Source: Mycobacterium mantenii (GTDB taxonomy: Bacteria > Actinomycetota > Actinomycetes > Mycobacteriales > Mycobacteriaceae). From it: a DNA stretch of 64,000 nt. Location: assembly GCF_010731775.1 (NCBI RefSeq), contig NZ_AP022590.1, positions 1,178,001 to 1,242,000 of the forward strand. The letters are read 5' to 3'. The position numbers and the translations under genes were made by a program. The notes beneath the pieces were generated by a model, which was given only the letters and a program-made list of their open reading frames with translations, did not search any database and was not told where the DNA came from. Shown one piece after another: positions 60,987-64,000 of this stretch (position 1 is the first letter of the stretch; each line of letters opens with the position of its first letter).

Positions 60987-61889
60987 ATGGACCAACAGAG
61001 CACCCGCACCGATATCACTGTCAACGTCGACGGTTTCTGGATGCTCCAGGCGCTGCTGGACATCCGGCACGTCGCGCCGGAGTTGCGGTGCCGGCCATAT
61101 GTGTCTACCGACTCGAGCGACTGGCTCAACGAGCATCCCGGAATGGCGGTGATGCGCGAGCAGGGCATAGTCGAGAACGATCAGGTCAACGAGCATGTGG
61201 CCGCGCGGATGAAGGTGCTCGCCGCGCCCGACCTCGAAGTGATCGCTCTGTTGTCCCGGGGCAAGTTGGCCTACGGCGTCCTTGACGACGAAAACCAGCC
61301 CCCGGGCTCGCGCGACATCCCCGACAACGAATTTCGGGTGGTCCTTGCCCGCCGCGGACAGCACTGGGTGTCGGCGGTTCGCGTCGGCGGTGAGATCACC
61401 GTCGACGACGTCGCCGTCGCGGACAGCGCCTCGATCGCGTCGCTGGTGATCGACGCCCTCGAGTCCATCCACCACGCCGAACCCGCAGCGATCAACGCGG
61501 TCAACGTGCCGCTGGAGGAAATGCTGGAAGCGACGAAGTCGTGGCAGGAGTCGGGATTCAACGTGTTCTCCGGCGGAGACCTGCGCCGGATGGGTATCAG
61601 CGCCGCCACCGTGGCCGCGCTGGGCCAGGCGCTGTCCGACCCGGCCGCCGAAGTCGCGGTGTACGCGCGCCAGTACCAGGACGACGCCAAGGGCCCGAGT
61701 GCGTCGGTGCTGTCACTCAAAGACGGTTCCGGCGGCCGCATCGCGCTTTACCAGCAGGCCCGCACCGCGGGGTCGGGTGAAGCGTGGCTGGCCATCTGCC
61801 CGGCAACCCCCCAGCTCGTGCAGGTGGGTGTCAAAACCGTGCTGGACACACTTCCCTACGGAGAGTGGAAAACTCACAGCAGGGTCTGA
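60987..61889 (+). CDS. espG5: ESX-5 chaperone EspG5
   Basis: A 300-aa cytoplasmic chaperone that binds the tip of the PPE partner in ESX-5 PE-PPE dimers and delivers them to the machine. It has the EspG family layout with VDGFWMLQALLDIRHVAPELRCRPYV at the N-terminus, a central beta sheet with RGKLAYGVLDDENQPPGSRD, and a C-terminal strand region ending DTLPYGEWKTHSRV. ATG 60987 follows TGAGGA. eccD5 begins 267 bases downstream. Confidence 0.95.
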   Translation: MDQQSTRTDITVNVDGFWMLQALLDIRHVAPELRCRPYVSTDSSDWLNEHPGMAVMREQGIVENDQVNEHVAARMKVLAAPDLEVIALLSRGKLAYGVLDDENQPPGSRDIPDNEFRVVLARRGQHWVSAVRVGGEITVDDVAVADSASIASLVIDALESIHHAEPAAINAVNVPLEEMLEATKSWQESGFNVFSGGDLRRMGISAATVAALGQALSDPAAEVAVYARQYQDDAKGPSASVLSLKDGSGGRIALYQQARTAGSGEAWLAICPATPQLVQVGVKTVLDTLPYGEWKTHSRV

Positions 61890-62156
61890 CATTCGCGCGA
61901 AACGCAGAGTTCACCAATGTCTTTGCACTCAACATGCGGTTGAGCTGCGAACACGGCATACTTCTCTCAAGACATCAGCAAATCTCGAACCGGTGTCGAC
62001 GACAACTCTTAATCGCAAGGCGAGGCAGATGGAATTCCAATTAGTCGGAATGCACTTTGCGGGGGGCCGCAGCACGACGACGAGTTCAGCGGCACCCACC
62101 CGCGCGCGACTGGCGGCACGGGCTCACACATTCATCACGGTAGGGAGTGCAAGGCG

Positions 62157-63668
62157 ATGACTGCGGTAGTCGAAGTAGCACAGCCTGATGTAGAGGGAAT
62201 CTCGCAGCCTCAGGCAGTCGTCGTCGGCGTGATGGCCGGCGCGGGTGTTCAGATCGGTGTCCTGCTGGACGCCAACGCGCCCGTCTCGGTGATGACCGAC
62301 CCGTTGCTGAAGGTGGTCAACAGCCGGCTCCGCGAGCTCGGCGAGACTCCGCTGGAGGCGTCGGGCCGGGGCCGCTGGGCGCTTTGCCTGGTGGACGGTT
62401 CGCCGTTGCGGGCCACTCAATCGCTGAGCGAGCAGGATGTCTACGACGGCGACCGGTTGTGGATCCGGTTCATCCCGGACACCGAGCACCGCTCACAGGT
62501 CATCGAGCATATCTCCACCGCCGTCGCGGCTGATCTCAGTAAGCGCTTCGCCGCCATCGACCCGGTCATCGCGGTGCAGGTCGGTGCGTCCATGGTCGCC
62601 ATCGGGGTGACGACCGCCGCCGGGCTGCTGGGCTGGTGGCGCTGGCACCACAACTCGTGGCTGCCGACCGTGTACGCGGGCGTGATCGGCGTGGTCGCGC
62701 TCGGCGTCTCGTTGCTGTTGCTGATGCGGGCGCGCACGCAGCAGGAACGGCGCGTCGCCGACACCATGCTGTTGAGCAGCCTGGCGCCGGTGTCGGTCGC
62801 GGCGGCGTCGGCTCCGCCCGGTGGCGTCGGATCGCCGCACGCGGTACTGGGCTTCGGTGTCCTCACCATCGCCGCAATCCTCGCCCTGCGCTTCACCGGG
62901 CGCCGGCTGGCGATCTACACCGCCATGGTCACCGTCAGCCTGATCGCGGCGGTGGCCGCGCTGGCGCGCATGGTCGCCATGACCAGCGCCGTGACGCTGT
63001 TCACCTGCGTCGTGCTGGTGTCCGTCATGATCTACCAAAGTGCGCCGGCGATTTCGCGCCGGCTGGCCGGCATCCGGCTGCCCGTCTTCCCGTCGGCCAC
63101 CAGCCGGTGGGTGTTCGAGGCCCGGCCCGACCTGCCCACCACCGTGGTGCGCTCCGACGGCGGTCCGCCGGTCCTGGAGGGGCCCGCCTCGGTTCGCGAC
63201 GTGTTGACTCAGGCCGAACGCGCCCGCTCCTTCCTGTCGGGTTTGCTGATCGGGCTCGGCGTGCTGATGATCGTCTCCCTGACCGCGCTGTCGGATCCGC
63301 GCACCGGACAGCGTTGGCTGCCGCTCTTGCTGGCCGGCTTCTGCGCGGGCTTCCTGATGCTGCGCGGCCGCTCCTACGTCGACCGCTGGCAGGCGATCAC
63401 CCTGGCGGGAACGGCGGTGCTGATCGTCGGTGCGGTCGTCTTGCGATACGCGCTGGTGCTGCAGTCGCCGCTTGCGGTCTCGATCAGCGCGGCGATCCTG
63501 GTGCTGTTGCCGGCGGCCGGATTGACATCGGCGGCTGTCGTGCCGAACACGGTCTACAGTCCGCTATTCCGCAAATTCGTGGAATGGATTGAATACCTCT
63601 GCCTGATGCCAATTTTCCCGCTGGCATTGTGGTTGATGAATGTCTATGCAGCAATTCGTTATCGCTAA
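62157..63668 (+). CDS. eccD5: ESX-5 secretion machinery membrane protein EccD5
   Basis: A 503-aa membrane subunit. The N-terminal 95 residues form a cytoplasmic ubiquitin-like domain (VGVMAGAGVQIGVLLDANAPVSVMTDPLLKVV and following). From about residue 140 on, a series of roughly eleven hydrophobic segments forms the membrane pore part. EccD dimers build much of the ESX membrane vestibule. ATG 62157 follows TAGGGAG at a distance. Its 3' end overlaps mycP5 by 23 bases. Confidence 0.96.
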   Translation: MTAVVEVAQPDVEGISQPQAVVVGVMAGAGVQIGVLLDANAPVSVMTDPLLKVVNSRLRELGETPLEASGRGRWALCLVDGSPLRATQSLSEQDVYDGDRLWIRFIPDTEHRSQVIEHISTAVAADLSKRFAAIDPVIAVQVGASMVAIGVTTAAGLLGWWRWHHNSWLPTVYAGVIGVVALGVSLLLLMRARTQQERRVADTMLLSSLAPVSVAAASAPPGGVGSPHAVLGFGVLTIAAILALRFTGRRLAIYTAMVTVSLIAAVAALARMVAMTSAVTLFTCVVLVSVMIYQSAPAISRRLAGIRLPVFPSATSRWVFEARPDLPTTVVRSDGGPPVLEGPASVRDVLTQAERARSFLSGLLIGLGVLMIVSLTALSDPRTGQRWLPLLLAGFCAGFLMLRGRSYVDRWQAITLAGTAVLIVGAVVLRYALVLQSPLAVSISAAILVLLPAAGLTSAAVVPNTVYSPLFRKFVEWIEYLCLMPIFPLALWLMNVYAAIRYR

Positions 63669-64000
63669 CGGCAAGGTGTGGCGTGGTCGCGCGTTCGCCG
63701 CGACCATCGCCGCCATGTTGCTCGCGTCGGGGGCATTGGCCGGTTTGCCGCCCGCGTACGCGATCTCACCCCCGACGATCGACGCCGGGGCGGTACCGCC
63801 GGACGGTCCGCCCGGACCGGGGGCGCCGATGAAGCAGAACTCGTACTGCACCGAGGTCGGCGTGCTGCCCGGGACCGATTTCCGGCTGCAGCCCAAGTAC
63901 ATGGACATGCTGAATCTCCAGGAGGCGTGGCAGTTCGGTCGTGGTGCCGGCGTGAAGGTGGCCGTCATCGACACCGGAGTGACGCCGCACCCCAGGTTCC
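63646..64000 (+). CDS. mycP5: ESX-5 mycosin protease MycP5 (5' part, runs off the window)
   Basis: The first 118 codons of the subtilisin-like membrane protease. A signal sequence ends near PPAYA (residue 39), a Pro-rich N-terminal extension follows, and the catalytic Asp is in VAVIDTGV (Asp109). His and Ser of the triad lie beyond the window end. ATG 63646 matches the M. tuberculosis N-terminus; ATG 63640, two codons upstream, is possible. The start lies within eccD5, implying translational coupling. MycP stabilises the ESX membrane complex. Confidence 0.95.
   Translation, partial: MQQFVIANGKVWRGRAFAATIAAMLLASGALAGLPPAYAISPPTIDAGAVPPDGPPGPGAPMKQNSYCTEVGVLPGTDFRLQPKYMDMLNLQEAWQFGRGAGVKVAVIDTGVTPHPRF

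Noticed and set aside
62030..62039. Palindrome TGGAATTCCA between espG5 and eccD5
   Set aside because: A 10-bp palindrome with no second copy or -10/-35 context; chance is sufficient to explain it.

Overview
The window is chromosomal DNA of a slow-growing Mycobacterium. It is GC-rich and starts many genes with GTG or TTG. Its right third (about 45.2-64.0 kb) is the ESX-5 type VII secretion locus, which is typical of slow growers: eccB5, eccC5, cyp143 and its ferredoxin, PE/PPE genes, esxM, esxN, espG5, eccD5 and the start of mycP5, with malQ just upstream as in M. tuberculosis. The species cannot be fixed from sequence alone. No tRNA, rRNA, insertion sequence, prophage or CRISPR array was seen.

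Layout. 0-5.5 kb: a minus-strand catabolic run of TetR regulator, cytochrome P450, SDR, TIM-barrel amidohydrolase and M24 peptidase-like protein. 5.6-9.0 kb: a deazaflavin-type oxidoreductase, two paralogous lipoproteins around a DUF2231 membrane protein, and a SigB/F/G-type sigma factor. 9.8-17.0 kb: an SDR, a membrane protein, two TetR regulators, an N-acyl-D-amino-acid deacylase-like amidohydrolase, a methyltransferase and a DEAD-box helicase. 17.2-19.2 kb: a cobalt-type nitrile hydratase (or thiocyanate hydrolase) cluster. 19.3-30.3 kb: a catabolic island. Its core is an eight-gene minus-strand operon: mycofactocin-type SDR, E1-alpha, E1-beta, a free-standing lipoyl protein, enoyl-CoA hydratase, acyl-CoA ligase, Rieske oxygenase and KstD-like flavoprotein. 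A convergent second hydratase and a divergent CoA-transferase flank it. 30.5-37.4 kb: a wax ester synthase/DGAT, an ANTAR protein, an IclR regulator divergent from a BBE-type flavin oxidase coupled to a PhlG-type hydrolase, and a DUF4407 protein. 37.6-44.8 kb: a conserved protein, an SRPBCC protein, a small membrane protein, a cytochrome b561-molybdopterin fusion, a SnoaL/LLM pair and malQ.

In the ESX-5 locus EccB5, EccC5 and EccD5 form the membrane machine with MycP5. EspG5 is the chaperone for the PE/PPE pairs, and EsxM/EsxN are the WXG100 substrates. The PPE part is rearranged: a PPE25-like plus PPE26-like pair is duplicated, and the two PPE26-like copies share perfectly identical tracts. 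The intergenic DNA here holds unusual structure: a four-unit array with an exact 21-bp period, a 25-nt element seen twice, a three-codon ORF behind a perfect Shine-Dalgarno, and strong hairpins.

The most promising under-described system is the 20.2-28.8 kb operon. It pairs ring-oxidising enzymes with an acyl-CoA pathway and a 2-oxoacid dehydrogenase E1 that has its own lipoyl carrier but no E2 core or E3 beside it. The IclR/flavin oxidase/PhlG-like unit, with twin operator-like sites over overlapping divergent promoters, is a second good candidate.
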